The notes under the pieces: model-generated
The model's database searches: none
What the model saw: only the letters and a program-made list of their open reading frames with translations
What the model was told of the DNA's origin: nothing
From: Bactericera cockerelli
Lineage: Eukaryota; Arthropoda; Insecta; Hemiptera; Triozidae
DNA length: 64,000 bases
NCBI GenBank assembly: GCA_024516035.1
Contig: CM044965.1
Coordinates: 26,389,141-26,453,140, forward strand
Direction: 5' to 3'
Shown: positions 9,301-40,657 of the stretch, one piece after another
Layout of the letters: every line of letters begins with the position of its first letter
Position numbering within the stretch: the stretch's first letter is position 1
Made by a program: the position numbers and the translations under genes

Positions 9301-10789
9301 AGAATGGTAATAATATCACATTATTAAATTTATACTGCCACATTATTAAGACTAGAGTCCCATTACTCTCCTGTCTTTAGGGGAACTTTCTTGTTGTTGT
9401 AATCAGCATGGCTAACGCTGGGGGAATTGATAGTCTCTCTGCAATTTTTCTTGGCTTGTTTGGAACCACATGAAGTTATGTATGACAACCATTGTGAGAA
9501 CTCTCTACTCTTGGCTAACAGTATAATCAAGCTTGATCAATATGGTGGTGGACTTGTAACCTGGAGGTTGGTAGTTCAAGTCCCAATTTAGAAAAAGTGA
9601 GTAGGTATAAGCAATTGTGCTATCACAAAAGTGATTCAGAAATATGATAACTTTAATGAGCTAATGACCCATTTTCATGACTTTTTCTTGTTTTACTGAA
9701 AATGGATGTTTCAGCTCAGGAAAAAAATCATGGATAGTACAAAGGTCCTGGACATAGCAAAATAGTATAATTGAATGGGTGAGTAGAAGAACCAGGAATG
9801 TCAAAAATTGACTTTTCAGGAAAGCAAAAATAAGACAAATATTATCATGCTAATGAGTATGCTTCCCGCACTTTAAAATAAAAAAAAATTATACTTTTAA
9901 GGGGTATTTCTCCTTCATATTCACAGAGATGATAGAAAAGAGTACAATCCTTCTTATTCTACGGAAAAAAAAATTGATTTTTGACATTCCTGGTTCTTCT
10001 ACTAACCCATTCAATTAACAATATGAAAGCCAGTGTCAATGACACATTGGGCACCAATGTTCTTGTTATTTCACTGAAATCAAGCAACATACAGCAAGAT
10101 GGGTGACTATTCAAAAGCTGGCTATTCCCGGCCCCACTCATGCTGAATGAGATTAATTTGAGTAGGTAGCTCGTTTTTTTTATTATCCAGTAAATGGAGG
10201 GTAAAACCCCTATTTTTTTTTTATTTTTTTTTAGAAGAGGAATGTTTTATTTATTTTTATTAAATATAAAAAACTTGTCCTAAGGACCATCCTTCTGGAA
10301 GGGAACTGAGGATGCAAGAAGCATTTCCTCTTTGAATGGCTAGACCAATTTTTTGGTAAAGAAAATGATTGGAACGGGGATCACTGTTGTGATATAAACA
10401 TAAGTATGGCGAAAAACAGCATTTAGATAACAATTATTTTTATTATAATAATAGTATAGAATTATGCTTTATTTAGACTGTTGGTTTGAGACATGGAGGG
10501 CGGAATTGATAGAAATTTTTGTAATACCTCTGTGGTGCTAAGTCACAGATTGCGTACTGTGTAAGATAGGGACAACCGACACTTAGCAATGACTTGTCCC
10601 ATTATGCTTACAGTTTATGTTAGTCTAATGGCAAACAGGCAGTAGCCAAATAATAATATGAGAAGCAGATAATACATATTACAACAAAATGGCCTGACTA
10701 CTCATGGTAGACCCAGGGGAACCCTAGAATTGACTACATCACAGACGGAGTCTTATGACTCACCACTCACCAGTGTTTGAAAAGACCAT
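6236..10789 (-). CDS. UBFD1: UBFD1, ubiquitin-like domain protein, complete CDS
   Basis: Six coding exons: 10789-10771, 9262-8918, 8573-8337, 7718-7581, 6950-6827 and 6302-6236. They total 930 nt, so 309 residues plus TGA, the same length as human UBFD1. Intron phases are consistent throughout (1,1,1,1,2) and all boundaries are GT-AG. Residues 1-85 form a low-complexity T/N/P/E-rich leader. About 87-160 is the ubiquitin-like fold (VIQFVVIYSKEKYDIKL ... GLQKIMYKG ... NTKIMLVGS). The family-specific C-terminal domain follows, with DKGLPEDVMPG, VPLSGMLNKAGGKLRITF, LWLGTKERTEKI, SEPIEGMEQYHIMALQLG and YWIYYVPAQYVDSIK. The last residues differ from the vertebrate ending. The molecular role is poorly known; the vertebrate protein has been linked to polyubiquitin binding and NF-kB signalling. 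A candidate AATAAA is at 5747-5742 on the minus strand. Confidence 0.95.
6487..6600 (-). repeat. Family P repeat
   Basis: Reverse complement of 35125-35242: TAAACCTTTATTTGGAACAG, then CCAATTCAGCTTATTTGCTG. Confidence 0.85.
6827..6950 (-). CDS. UBFD1: UBFD1 coding exon 5
   Basis: The acceptor is TTTCCAG at 6951 and the donor is TCTAG|GTAAGA at 6826. It encodes TKERTEKIRMSSIKSVL, SEPIEGMEQYHIMALQLG and TTDAS, closely matching the family motif GTKERTEKLPMGSIK. Confidence 0.95.
7045..7228 (+). repeat. 38-bp minisatellite in a UBFD1 intron
   Basis: About 4.7 copies of a 38-bp unit (GTCTGGCTGGGGGACTATAA + ACAGGGAGAAGACCAGCA) with phase points at 7083, 7121, 7159 and 7197. It is the reverse complement of the array at 44551-45078. 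Confidence 0.95.
7229..7425 (-). repeat. Family K element, inverted
   Basis: Reads as the reverse of the copy at 258: GTGATGGTCTCCAGCCAACT, then CTTTTTCTTTATAACTGCAAG-like sequence, ending ATCCCCCAGCCAGAC. Confidence 0.75.
7581..7718 (-). CDS. UBFD1: UBFD1 coding exon 4
   Basis: The acceptor is CCCCTAG at 7719 and the donor is CTCG|GTAGGT at 7580. It encodes LPEDVMPGILNTKEPLPPVP, then a LSGMLNKAGGKLRITF block and ELDELWLG, a highly conserved UBFD1 stretch. Confidence 0.95.
7878..8070 (+). repeat. Family H repeat
   Basis: GGTTGGGTGGAAGAGATTGC, CCCCGCCCTTTAG, a T-rich body and TCTAATAAAGAATTTAATAA end. Confidence 0.85.
8141..8336 (+). repeat. Family C SINE abutting the UBFD1 exon 3 donor
   Basis: Full-length: the head TGTCCCGGTAGCTCAGTGGT has a 7-bp acceptor-like stem with CCGGGACA, and the B-box is GGGTTCGAAACCC. 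The (ATT)n tail runs into the exon edge, so the antisense donor GTAATAATA is formed at the SINE end. Confidence 0.93.
8337..8573 (-). CDS. UBFD1: UBFD1 coding exon 3
   Basis: The acceptor is CCCCAG at 8574 and the donor is AAAG|GTAATAATA at 8336. It encodes VPQGLQKIMYKGMAKNEQTL and NTKIMLVGSKLNDVL through AVLDKG. The donor and following intron bases are the antisense (ATT)n tail of a family C SINE. Confidence 0.95.
8918..9262 (-). CDS. UBFD1: UBFD1 coding exon 2
   Basis: The acceptor is TTTTCAG at 9263 and the donor is ATAG|GTATG at 8917. It encodes the acidic/polar leader and the first half of the ubiquitin-like fold, ending LKNHLESIIG. A plausible GTG lies at 9245, but the frame remains open up to the acceptor. 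Confidence 0.92.
9527..9655 (+). repeat. Family A SINE, diverged
   Basis: GGACTTGTAACCTGGAGGTT and GGTAGTTCAAGTCCC, with a diverged body, inside UBFD1 intron 1. Confidence 0.8.
9656..10026. other. UBFD1 intron 1, nothing recognised
   Basis: Apart from a short inverted pair (GAACCAGGAATGTCAAAAAT at 9789 and its complement near 9980), I see no feature. Confidence 0.5.
10028..10212 (+). repeat. Family F 5S-derived SINE, degraded
   Basis: Retains GAAATCAAGCAACAT and GATGGGTGACTATTCAAA from the 5S part and CCCGGCCCCACTCATGCTG from the body. Confidence 0.8.
10455..10640 (-). repeat. Interspersed repeat also found at 28340 and 60060
   Basis: ATGCTTTATTTAGACTGTTG, AATACCTCTGTGGTGCTAAG and GCGTACTGTGTAAGATAGGG recur in inverted orientation at 28340-28500, and a short piece recurs at 60065-60115. 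Confidence 0.75.
10771..10789 (-). CDS. UBFD1: UBFD1 coding exon 1 (start codon)
   Basis: This short exon encodes MVFSNT plus the first base of Asp, then the donor G|GTGAGTG. I chose the start because the phase-1 end joins perfectly to the phase-1 acceptor at 9262, the ATG sits in a fair context (CCCATGG), and the total length matches the family. It is too short to detect without splice logic. Confidence 0.8.
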
Positions 10790-11200
10790 GGGCAGATGTT
10801 GAATTTCGGTGCTCAATAGTTCAAATCATCCAGTCCAGAGCTCAAAATTAGATATTTTCTTGCTCAAAAACTCAAAGAAACTGACGGTACCTCGATGGAA
10901 TAGATTGAACAGTAGATTGGAATATGCTTTCGGTCTAAATTACTCGAGAAATGCTCAGTTATATTCTAGAAATAAGTAAAGATATTCGAAAATGCAAGAG
11001 AAGAGCCGAGGAATTCTCGTAAAAAATTACTTATCACACTCACTGTAAACAATAACAAACTTCAGCTGATCAGCACAATTGCAATCGTTGATCGTTCTCT
11101 AAGAAAACAAAAGCAAAAAGATCGTTCTCTCAAAAGTTTCAGAAAGCAGTGTTGCCAGATAAAATAATTATCCATAACTACCCTGCAACTTTTGTCCGCA
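10790..11200 (-). promoter_or_regulatory. UBFD1 5' flank, presumed promoter/5'UTR
   Basis: About 400 bp of mostly non-repetitive sequence upstream of the UBFD1 ATG. It contains CAGTGTTGCCAGAT at 11147-11160 (ATCTGGCAACACTG on the gene strand), which loosely resembles core-promoter motif 1 of insect housekeeping genes. There is no TATA box in a convincing position. The transcription start is not determined. Confidence 0.3.
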
Positions 11201-11364
11201 TGGCGCCCGTTTAGGTAATATTTGAAAATTATTTTTGCAATAAAATTAGGTATTAATTTATGGCCGGGTCGATATGTTCCGGGTCATATATTAACATACA
11301 TGAGCAGAGAACTGGCAGGCACATCTCGACATGGTCATTAATAACGCTAGGATACTGGTTGTTC

Positions 11365-11996
11365 TGCGAACTGTAAACCCAACACAGATTCTACTATCAA
11401 ATAATAAATGTCATATCAAACATGAGGATATCGAGACCTTTCATTCAATACCCCACTCGATAGGTTAAAAATATCAACCAGCTCTTTTTTTAGGCTCTTT
11501 TTAGATTTTTTACCACAGTAAGGCCCCCTTTGCTTTCACGATCACAAAATTTCACTATAGAAAGCAAATGTTATTTTTTAACGACCGACCTCCGTAGCTT
11601 GATCGATAAGGCAGCGGACTTTGAACCTGGAGGTCGGTGGTTCAAGTCCGGGTTTCAGCGTAGATTTAGTAAAGCGAGTTTGAGTAGTTGTGATATCACG
11701 AAAGTGATTAACACAAATATGATAACTTTTTTTTAAACGACTCTACAAATTTTCAAATGCTTTATTAAAATAAATAAAATAGAAAAATTATTTTCAATTT
11801 TCACCAAAACGGCCCCCATTTGACCCCGAGTGGCCCAAAAACAATAGGTAAAATTCTAGCACCCCAATTAACATGGTATAGTAATTTTCGACAATTTTGA
11901 AAAATCCAGTCGGAAGCGGGACGGACGTACAAACGAAAGACAAATCGTCCAGTACCCAAGTTAAAACAGAACCTCACTCTGTTTGGTTGATTATAA
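11365..11996 (+). repeat. Repeat copy 1 (paralogue at 13197-14318)
   Basis: Shares TTTCATTCAATACCCCACTC, CGATCACAAAATTTCAC and CAGTACCCAAGTTAAAACAG with the second copy. This copy contains a family A SINE that the other lacks. Confidence 0.85.
11582..11737 (+). repeat. Family A SINE inserted in repeat copy 1
   Basis: CCGACCTCCGTAGCTTGATC head, GGTGGTTCAAGTCC B-box, T-run end. The flanking TTTTTAACGA / TTTTTAAACGA is a likely target duplication. The empty site is seen at about 14060-14072. Confidence 0.92.
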
Positions 11997-12015
11997 TTTG
12001 TAGAATTTTATTTTT

Positions 12016-12331
12016 ATCTGACCTGGTTGCGGGATTTTCAGTGAAACCCTTACAATTAACACGGCGACCTAATTAGATCTATTGTGACCAGTTGATTCTA
12101 TTTGGTTTTAACGTCCTGACTGAGATAGATAGTCAGGACGGGGGTTTTACGCTCGATTCGCTGGGAATCGTACCAGCTACCCACATTAACCTGAGTAGCG
12201 CCGGAAATGCCAGCCTCACGTGTTTGGATGGACCAGAATTTTCTTCGAAAAGTCTGCCCCAACCGGGAGTTGAACTTGGGAACTGTGGACTACGGGCAGT
12301 AGTCACAACCATTACGCCACGGAGGCTGGCT
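12016..12331 (-). repeat. Family E SINE
   Basis: Antisense full copy: CCGGGAGTTGAACTTGGGAA at the B-box region and ATTACGCCACGGAGGCTGGC head. Confidence 0.9.
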
Positions 12332-12631
12332 TTAGAATGGTTGTACCTAACTTATTGCCGGGTCCTCATGCGGCTGCTAGGTCCCTATATAATCATACGT
12401 ATATAAGTATTATTTAATATATGACAGCAGGGACAATGGGACATAGACCCCGCCGCATCTCAACCCGGCCAATGATTGCTTCATTGAAAAGATGAAATTT
12501 TGTGCCTGTGAAATCTGTAACACAACGCTGTCTGATTGGTTCATTTGAACGAAATAACCCATCAGCGTGCGTTGTGTGACGGTTGAAACTGAGATTTTGA
12601 GATTTTGAGTGTGAAATATGGAATGGGCTAA

Positions 12632-12770
12632 AGTTCTCGTTCTGTCACTGAAGGGAAGTGGATGGGTGACCTTTCAAATTCAAACCCTATTCCCGGCCCA
12701 CTCAGGCTGGGTGAGCTTCATGTGGGTAGCTGGTTTGTGAATGGAGACTGATCCCGTCTCAAATGATGTG
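12632..12770 (+). repeat. Family F 5S-derived SINE, 5'-truncated
   Basis: Retains AAGTTCTCGTTCTGTCACTG, GTGGATGGGTGACC and CCCGGCCCACTCAGGCTGG. Confidence 0.8.
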
Positions 12771-12790
12771 GATGTCCTAGAATTAACCCA

Positions 12791-13100
12791 TTTTTTTTTT
12801 TTAAATATGAGTGTTTAACAGCCGTTTTTATTTCGTAGCCATGAAACAGGAGCTACTGTAAACGCTTGTGGTCTGTCTTGTATCCTGCCTGCCCATCCCG
12901 TAGTATGCCTCCCCTCTGATGGGCGAGAACTGACACAATACTTCCCAATTAGGTGCTGGGTCAACACGAGCGCACCGGAAGGTATCCCTTACAAACAATT
13001 GTAACCAAATTAAGAATACAAATTTTTGTCGGTACTGGGATCGAACCCGGGACCTTCCGCATGGCAAGCGAGTGCTTCACCACTGAGCTAATAGCGCGCT
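12791..13100 (-). repeat. Family D SINE (preserved empty site)
   Basis: Antisense full copy. Its AACCAAATTAAGAATACAAA shows what the copy at 31035 looked like before the piggyBac-like insertion. Confidence 0.93.
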
Positions 13101-13196
13101 TACTGTTTACATACATACCTGTTTGACTGCTGATGTAGAGACTTTTTTCAGTCTTACCTCGGCAGTATGAACAAGGTACATAGGTATAACATTAGT

Positions 13197-14318
13197 TCAG
13201 TGAGCTGTAAAGCTCACACAGATTCTTATATCGCATTATAAATGCCATATCAAGCATGAGGACATCAAAACCTTTCATTCAATACCCCACTCGATTTTTA
13301 ATTAAATAAACCTTCCGTGTGAGAGTGGTGCTGCGGACAATACTGCGATGTGACCATTGTGATTGTTTTTTTTGTTTTTGACATTTTCATGTCTTTGCTC
13401 TGGCACATAACCAAAATTATGTAACGAAATTATGTGACGAAATTATGTAACGAAATTATGTAACAAAATATTAAATTGACATTTTCATGTCTTTGCTCTG
13501 GCACATAACCAAAATTATGTAACGAAATTATGTGACGAAATTATGTAACGAAATTATGTGACGAAATTATGTAACGAAATATTAAATGTCCCAATGGTTG
13601 CAGACTCGTATGCAAGCGTTTTTTTTAGAGTGTTTTGTTTGTACAAAATCTCTTTTGAGGTGATACAAGGGTACCTACTCGTACAATGTAAAAACCCTAG
13701 AAAAACGCTTGCATACGAGTCTGCAACCATTGGGACATTGTCATCTTTACTATTCAAGGTCTAAAACTTAACTGACCAAATTTCGTATTGTGCGCATGAC
13801 ACATACTTGTTCTCTTCTCTCTTTTTATAATTTAATATTTCGTTACATAATTTTGTTACATAATATCGTTACATAATATCGTTACATAATTTCGTTACAT
13901 AATTTCGTCACATAATTTTGGTTATGTGCCAGAGCAAAGACATGAAAATGTCAAAAATATCAACTGGACCACTTTTGGGGCCCTTTCTTTTTTCTTACCA
14001 CAGTGCGGCCCCTTAGTTTTTACGATCACAAAATTTCACAAATCTAATCAAATATTATTTTTTAACGACTCCACAAAATTTCAAGCGCCTTGCTTTATTC
14101 AATAAAATTTGACAAATCATTTTCAAATTTCACCAAAACGTCCCTCATGTGGCCCCAAGTGGCCTAAATGGGCCCAAAATTTTCAATTTAGAAGAATCCG
14201 GTCGAGAGTAATCGCGGAACAGACAGACAGACACGCAGACAAAAACACACAGACAAATGATAGCCAAATTGTACAGTACCCAAGTTAAAACAGAACCGCA
14301 CTGTGTTCAGTTTATTAT
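13197..14318 (+). repeat. Repeat copy 2, invaded by a foldback element
   Basis: Paralogue of 11365-11996. Between CCCCACTCGAT and AAAAATATCAACTGG it carries the foldback listed next, absent from copy 1. Confidence 0.85.
13375..13957. mobile_element. Nested foldback (inverted-repeat) element
   Basis: The outer arms read TTTTTGACATTTTCATGTCT and its complement at 13935-13957, extending through CACATAACCAAAATTATGT and short ATTATGTAACGAA units. The left arm is itself duplicated (13380-13476, 13478-13585). The inner arms 13585-13624 and 13701-13739 are a near-perfect inverted pair around a ~75-bp loop. Confidence 0.9.
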
Positions 14319-15285
14319 TATATTCTCTATGTATTTTATTCTAGGAAAAAACGTTAAAGAAAAAAACAAACTAACTTTGTTTTTGTTTTAAAAGAAATAA
14401 TTATTTCATGATTTTATTGTAATATCTTATAGAAAAAAGTTAAATAAATATTATCTCTCACACTCACAAGGAAATTCTTTCATCTTCTCTCTCTATGGTA
14501 AACATGGAATATAAAATGACATATTGTAATCACAAAAAAATCTGTATACAATAAAGTCAAACACTTGTTAAAATATAAATAATTTAAATTAATAAATACA
14601 AGTTATTTCGGCGTGTTTTTCTTCAATGCAAAAATATTGAAACAAAAAGTATCTATATAACACAAGGGGACAATACAATATTTCTAGAATAACTTAATTA
14701 AAATATTTCTGTACACAAAGTATACAAATCAATGTACATACATAGAAAGAAGGGTTTTTACAAATAAATAAAGAAATTACAAAAATACCTTTATTTAAAG
14801 TATATAAATACAAATTAAAAACAAAAAAGATACCTACGGAGAGTTCAAACATTTTAAAAAATTCGGTAAATTTTCATTACTGGGAAAATCCTTTTAATTT
14901 GTAATAATAAATAAATATTTAGAACTGGACCCAGTTCAAACGCGATAATTTAAAGGGTGATTTTAAACTGTACAAGGAAAGATTTACATTTTAGAAAATA
15001 AAATATAGAAAGAAAGTTATGTGATTACTGAAAAAGTAAATATAAAAAACGTTGTTGAAGTGTCTGATACAATGAATTTATACAAGTAGGTAGTACAGTT
15101 GGTAAGGATGGTATAAAATGAGGTATGAATGTTATGCTATGAATTAATATTATTGTTTTTAATAACTGAAATTATAATTGTTATCCCGCAACATTCTGAT
15201 GAAAGGTACTATTCTCCCTACGTGGCTTGTGGCTGTGTATGAGGATTCGACTGAGGATCCAAGAACCAAAGCTTGCAAGACACAA
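14319..15285. other. Downstream of IP3K, nothing recognised
   Basis: Very AT-rich; no family or open frame recognised. It may hold IP3K 3'UTR on the minus strand, but no end is identifiable. Confidence 0.4.
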
Positions 15286-15500
15286 TAATAATAATAACAC
15301 TCTTTAGTGGAAGGTAACCACCAGGCGAGGTTAATGCTCAAAGCATTTTCTACCACCTAACCCTCAGAGTCTTATTATTATGTGGTCACAAACTCAAATC
15401 AATGAGGAAAAATTCACGCACTGGGTGGGATTCGAACAAACGGATCCCTACGCTACCTGGATTACCAGACCAGCGCGTTAACCACTTGACCTAAAGTCCC
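15286..15500 (-). repeat. Family B SINE
   Basis: Antisense full copy: AACACTCTTTAGTGGAAGGT to GGATTACCAGACCAGCGCGT. Confidence 0.9.
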
Positions 15501-15527
15501 CCCATCGACATATAGTAATCATTATCA

Positions 15528-15706
15528 CATTATTTATACTGCCCGACTAGGATTAACAAGTCCCATTATTCCAGCAGTAAGCCCAAGACGTAGTATCATG
15601 TGGTCAAAATTCCAGATGGGAGGATAATGAGTCATGCCCAGGCTGGGTTTCGAACCCGCGACCTGTGGATATCCAGACCGATGACTTGACCACTGATCCA
15701 CAGAAT
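15528..15706 (-). repeat. Family C SINE
   Basis: Antisense copy with GGGTTTCGAACCCGCGACCT and a slightly diverged head. Confidence 0.88.
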
Positions 15707-17065
15707 GTGGCTAGCCGCGAGACATGTATGTGGAAATCGGGGGAATAGTACCTTTAAAAAAATATTAGGTACTGTTACCACAAAATGTTTTCATAAAATT
15801 AATGTAAATTTGAATATTTAATTAGGTAGGCGAACCAAATCTGACAAAAAATGTCTAGATGAATGTTTTCATAAACTGTTGCAAGAAACATAAATAATTT
15901 TATTGTAGTGTTTAATATAAAACTGGGCAAACCAAATTTGACAAATCATGTCTAGGTAAACTTGATTTTTTTTCCTGATAAACTAAAAAGTTACAGGAGA
16001 ATATAATGTACATAATAAATCTTCAATGATGTAAAAGCATACAATTGATAGTTAATTAATCAAACGAATAATTAACTAAATAGTTTATATCATCTCAGCG
16101 CATTATAACTTTCCTAAAAGCACATACCTACCTAATTATGTAGAATAGGTATATTTTATTTGGAAAATAAAATTAATTTAATTTATAAATTATTTCCTTT
16201 TTAAGTACAAGAGCCATTTTTTAATCTCTTCTTAATTTGAAGACAACTGCCGGCATTTCATAATTACGATAAAAGATTATTTTCACTTTCGTACTTTCCT
16301 TATGAAAGAAAAAATAATGTAGGTATTTAACTAGAAATACTAGAAGTTCTCGATGTCTTTGTGGTGTTTTGGACCCATTTTAGGATCAAGGACTCTGATT
16401 GTTAAGTCTCCTCTGTAAATAAATATCATTTAAAAAACAATAATTTATATTTGAAGCCCCAATAGATGAAGTTTCAACTGCTTAAGCAGAATAAGGAAAG
16501 TCGAGTGATGTTTGCACCAGATTATTTAGAGTTAAAATTGTAGATCATTAATAGATACAAGTAAAGCTTTTGATGGGTTTTATCTGTTACAAAAAATAAA
16601 CTCTATTAGATCTATTAGATAGACCCAATAGAAGGTTTCTCGTATGAGGAGACCCTTGTCAATTTTCTATGAGTTGTGAAAAATTATTAGTAAATAAGAA
16701 GAGACAGTAGATTTTATTTAGTGTGTCAGCTCAACACAAGGAGCTTCACTGCGTCCACATTTTCGTCAAACTCATCTGAAGTGAGCTCCCGTTTTACAAT
16801 GAAATACAAAAAAAAAAGAAGAACACAATACTTTCGACATTTCTAGATATACTACACCCCAATAGAAATTATTGACTTTTTAAAGAAGCTTTCAAAATAA
16901 TTCATGTTTGAGGCTATTAACCATTCAACTGGATGAAGTTTCATTACCAGAGGCAATACACGTCAACACCTTTTTCTCATGCCAGTCAAATTTGAGCATT
17001 CTCTCAAGTGCTTAATCTTTTTAGACTCCTCATTCTGTGAATAGTCCTCGTTTCTCATTAGTCCT
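15707..17065. other. IP3K 3' flank, nothing recognised
   Basis: AT-rich stretch between the B/C SINEs and the K fragment. It probably contains the IP3K 3'UTR; I see no family repeat or coding frame. Confidence 0.45.
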
Positions 17066-17202
17066 TAATAATCATGATGGTTGATTGCACAAAGAAATAT
17101 GTGGTTCAGGACGAGCCAACTTTGAAATAAAGTTGGCTGGAGACCATCACTCACCCCTCCAGCTAAAGCCAAGCTGGCTAAAACAACAACAACAACAACA
17201 AT
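17066..17202 (+). repeat. Family K element, 3' part
   Basis: CATGATGGTTGATTGCACAA, TGTGGTTCAGGACGAGCCAA and an (AAC)n tail. Confidence 0.85.
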
Positions 17203-17341
17203 CTCAGACTCCTCTATTTACCGAAAAATCTCAATAGATCTCGTGTAGGAAGACGTCTGAGGGAGACTTCAATTTTTGGAACCTTCGGAACCCTCACTCG
17301 ACGGAATCCTCTTCAGTCCTCGTACCCTCGACTCCTCATAA

Positions 17342-17451
17342 GTCACCGGGTGAAGGAGTCACAGTTCAAGCCAGTGACACACTGCTCACACGTCACCGGG
17401 AGGAGAATTCAAGGCGGTGACACACTGCTCACACGTCACCGGGAGGAGAAT

Positions 17452-17470
<19 letters not shown>
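17342..17470 (-). repeat. Repeat of the IP3K stop-codon region
   Basis: GTCACCGGG recurs at 17342, 17392 and 17435 (steps of 50 and 43). The unit nearest the gene spans the last codons (GTGTCACCGCCT) and TGA. The next unit is nearly identical and the outermost has diverged. The exon end with its stop has therefore been duplicated into the 3'UTR. Confidence 0.9.
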
Positions 17471-38571
<21,101 letters not shown>

Positions 38572-38594
38572 CTGTAACACGGAGCGGATGAGAT

Positions 38595-38960
38595 AGTGTC
38601 AGAAAAGTGAGAAATATTGTCAGGAAAGTGAGAAATATTGTCAGAAAATAGTATATATTGACGGGAAAATGAGAAATATCGACAGAAAAGTGGGAAATAT
38701 TCATAGATTTTTTTTTTAAATATTGACAGAAAAGTGGAAAATATTCATAGAAAAAATGTAAGTATTGACAGAAAAGTGGGAAATATTCATAGAAAAAATG
38801 TAAATATTGAAAGAAAAGTGGGAAATATTCATAGAAAAAATGTAAATATTGACAGACAAGTGGGAAATATTCATAGAAAAAATGTAAATATCGACAGAAA
38901 AGTGGGAAGTATTCATAGAAAAAGGGTAAATATTGACAAAAAAAGTATAAAATATTGACA
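38595..38960 (-). repeat. ~45-bp tandem repeat
   Basis: Units of ATTGACAGAAAAGTGGGAAA + TATTCATAGAAAAAATGTAA, about six near-exact and several decayed; directly upstream of the IP3K exon on its strand. Confidence 0.93.
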
Positions 38961-39632
38961 GAAAAATTAATATGTTTAATAATAATAATAATAATTTATA
39001 TTGTCAAACAAAATATGAATATTGTCAGTAAAATTGTAAAGATTGTAAAAACAAATGTAATAATATCAGAAATTTTGTAATGATGTCACAAAATGAGTAA
39101 ATATTGTTAGAAAAATAGTAAAACAAATGTAATGTCAAAAAATTGTAAGTATTGTCATATTTTAAAAAAGAAAAAATGTATATGTAACATGAGAAGAAAA
39201 TTATTCACAGCACTGCAAGAGTGTCCCATTTTCCTCACAGGTCACGACTTATGGCCACACTCCCCTATAGCACTGCGAGAGAGTGTCCCATTTTCTCACA
39301 GGTCACCGCCTACGGCAACCGTAGACTATCATGCAACGAAAAACATACGAGGAGAGACACAGTCCAGTTGGCCTGATGTATAGGAAGGCCATTTCCACAA
39401 CAAATAATAAGAACTATACGAGTATGTATAATAATACTGCTGATTATTATTGATGATGATGCTTATCATAATTATTATTATTATTATTATCTTTCGAGGT
39501 TGATATGATTATTATGATCTAATAAGTTGAGCACAAAGCTGTGTCGAGATTAATATAATTATGCCACTGATCCGAGAGTGTAATATCTCTGCTACAGTGT
39601 CCATGTATCATGTCTCGGGCATTGGAAATATA

Positions 39633-39749
39633 TAGGGTGCGCCTGTTATAGGTTTTAAAAAAACTATTGCCGGTACACTCGAGGGGTTTGTATTTATATT
39701 ATTTTTATAAACTATCAAACAAATCGGCCGTGGTGTAGAGAACGCCCTG
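39633..39749. mobile_element. Very short TA-flanked MITE
   Basis: Ends TAGGGTGCGCC / GAACGCCCTG flanked by TA; ~117 bp. Confidence 0.6.
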
Positions 39750-39863
39750 TATAAGGACTCATACATGTATAGATGTATGTACAATACTATACTCTTCATC
39801 CTGCAAGAATGAGACTAAAGAGTCCCTTTACTCTCACAGTCTAAACAAAGTCCCATGATAGCA

Positions 39864-40070
39864 ATAATAATAATAATATCGCCTCATTTAAACTGCCCCA
39901 TTAGGACTATTAAGTCCAATTATTCCCATTATTTAAACAGTAAGCCCAAGACGTATTATTACGTGGTAAAAATCCCAAAAGGGAGAATAACTTGTCTGTC
40001 CCGGCTGGGTTTCGAACCCGCGACATCTGGATTCACAGAGTGCCGCCTTTACCAGTGAGCTACCGGGACA
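39864..40070 (-). repeat. Family C SINE
   Basis: (AAT)n, GGCTGGGTTTCGAACCCGCG and GAGCTACCGGGACA. Confidence 0.93.
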
Positions 40071-40468
40071 GACAATAGGTGTTATCATAGAGATATTAGC
40101 TCTCCCCATAGATAAGAAGATACACAATATCATACTACACATCTTAGAGAACCATTTGGTGTCGAAAACACACAGACAAATTAAATGTAACGTGTAAGGC
40201 TACAAAGCTGTATCTAGGGGATGTGGGCATTGTGGGCCTTCCTGCACATCTTTTTATCAATTAACAAATAAAAGAAACCTTTAAAAAAATCAGGAGAACA
40301 AATGCAAGAATCTCCAACGGGAGATATTCAAAAGCAAATATTGCATCACTTCTATGACGCATTGATTAGTTAATTACATCCGATATTATCAAGGAGCCAA
40401 TATTCGAGAGTCATTCAAAGGTGAATAATATATTTGAGAGTACGTGCTTATGAATGTGTAGTACATAA

Positions 40469-40657
40469 GGGTTGGGTGGAAGAGATTGCAACAGGCAATA
40501 ACCCCGCCCTTTAAGTTAGGACCCTTTAGTTTTATTTTTATCTACGTTGTTTATCTTTTTCTTGTTTATGTTGTTCTAAATTTTGTATGTTAATTTTATA
40601 ATTACTTGTTTGTACGTAATTATGTTCTATTAATAACAAATTAAATAAAAAATAAAA
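40469..40657 (+). repeat. Family H repeat
   Basis: GGTTGGGTGGAAGAGATTGC to ATTAAATAAAAAATAAAAAA. Confidence 0.88.

Noticed and set aside
12092..12406. 104-residue plus-strand frame
   Set aside because: Lies almost entirely in an antisense family E SINE; similar frames at 45429 and 5137-4835 have the same origin.
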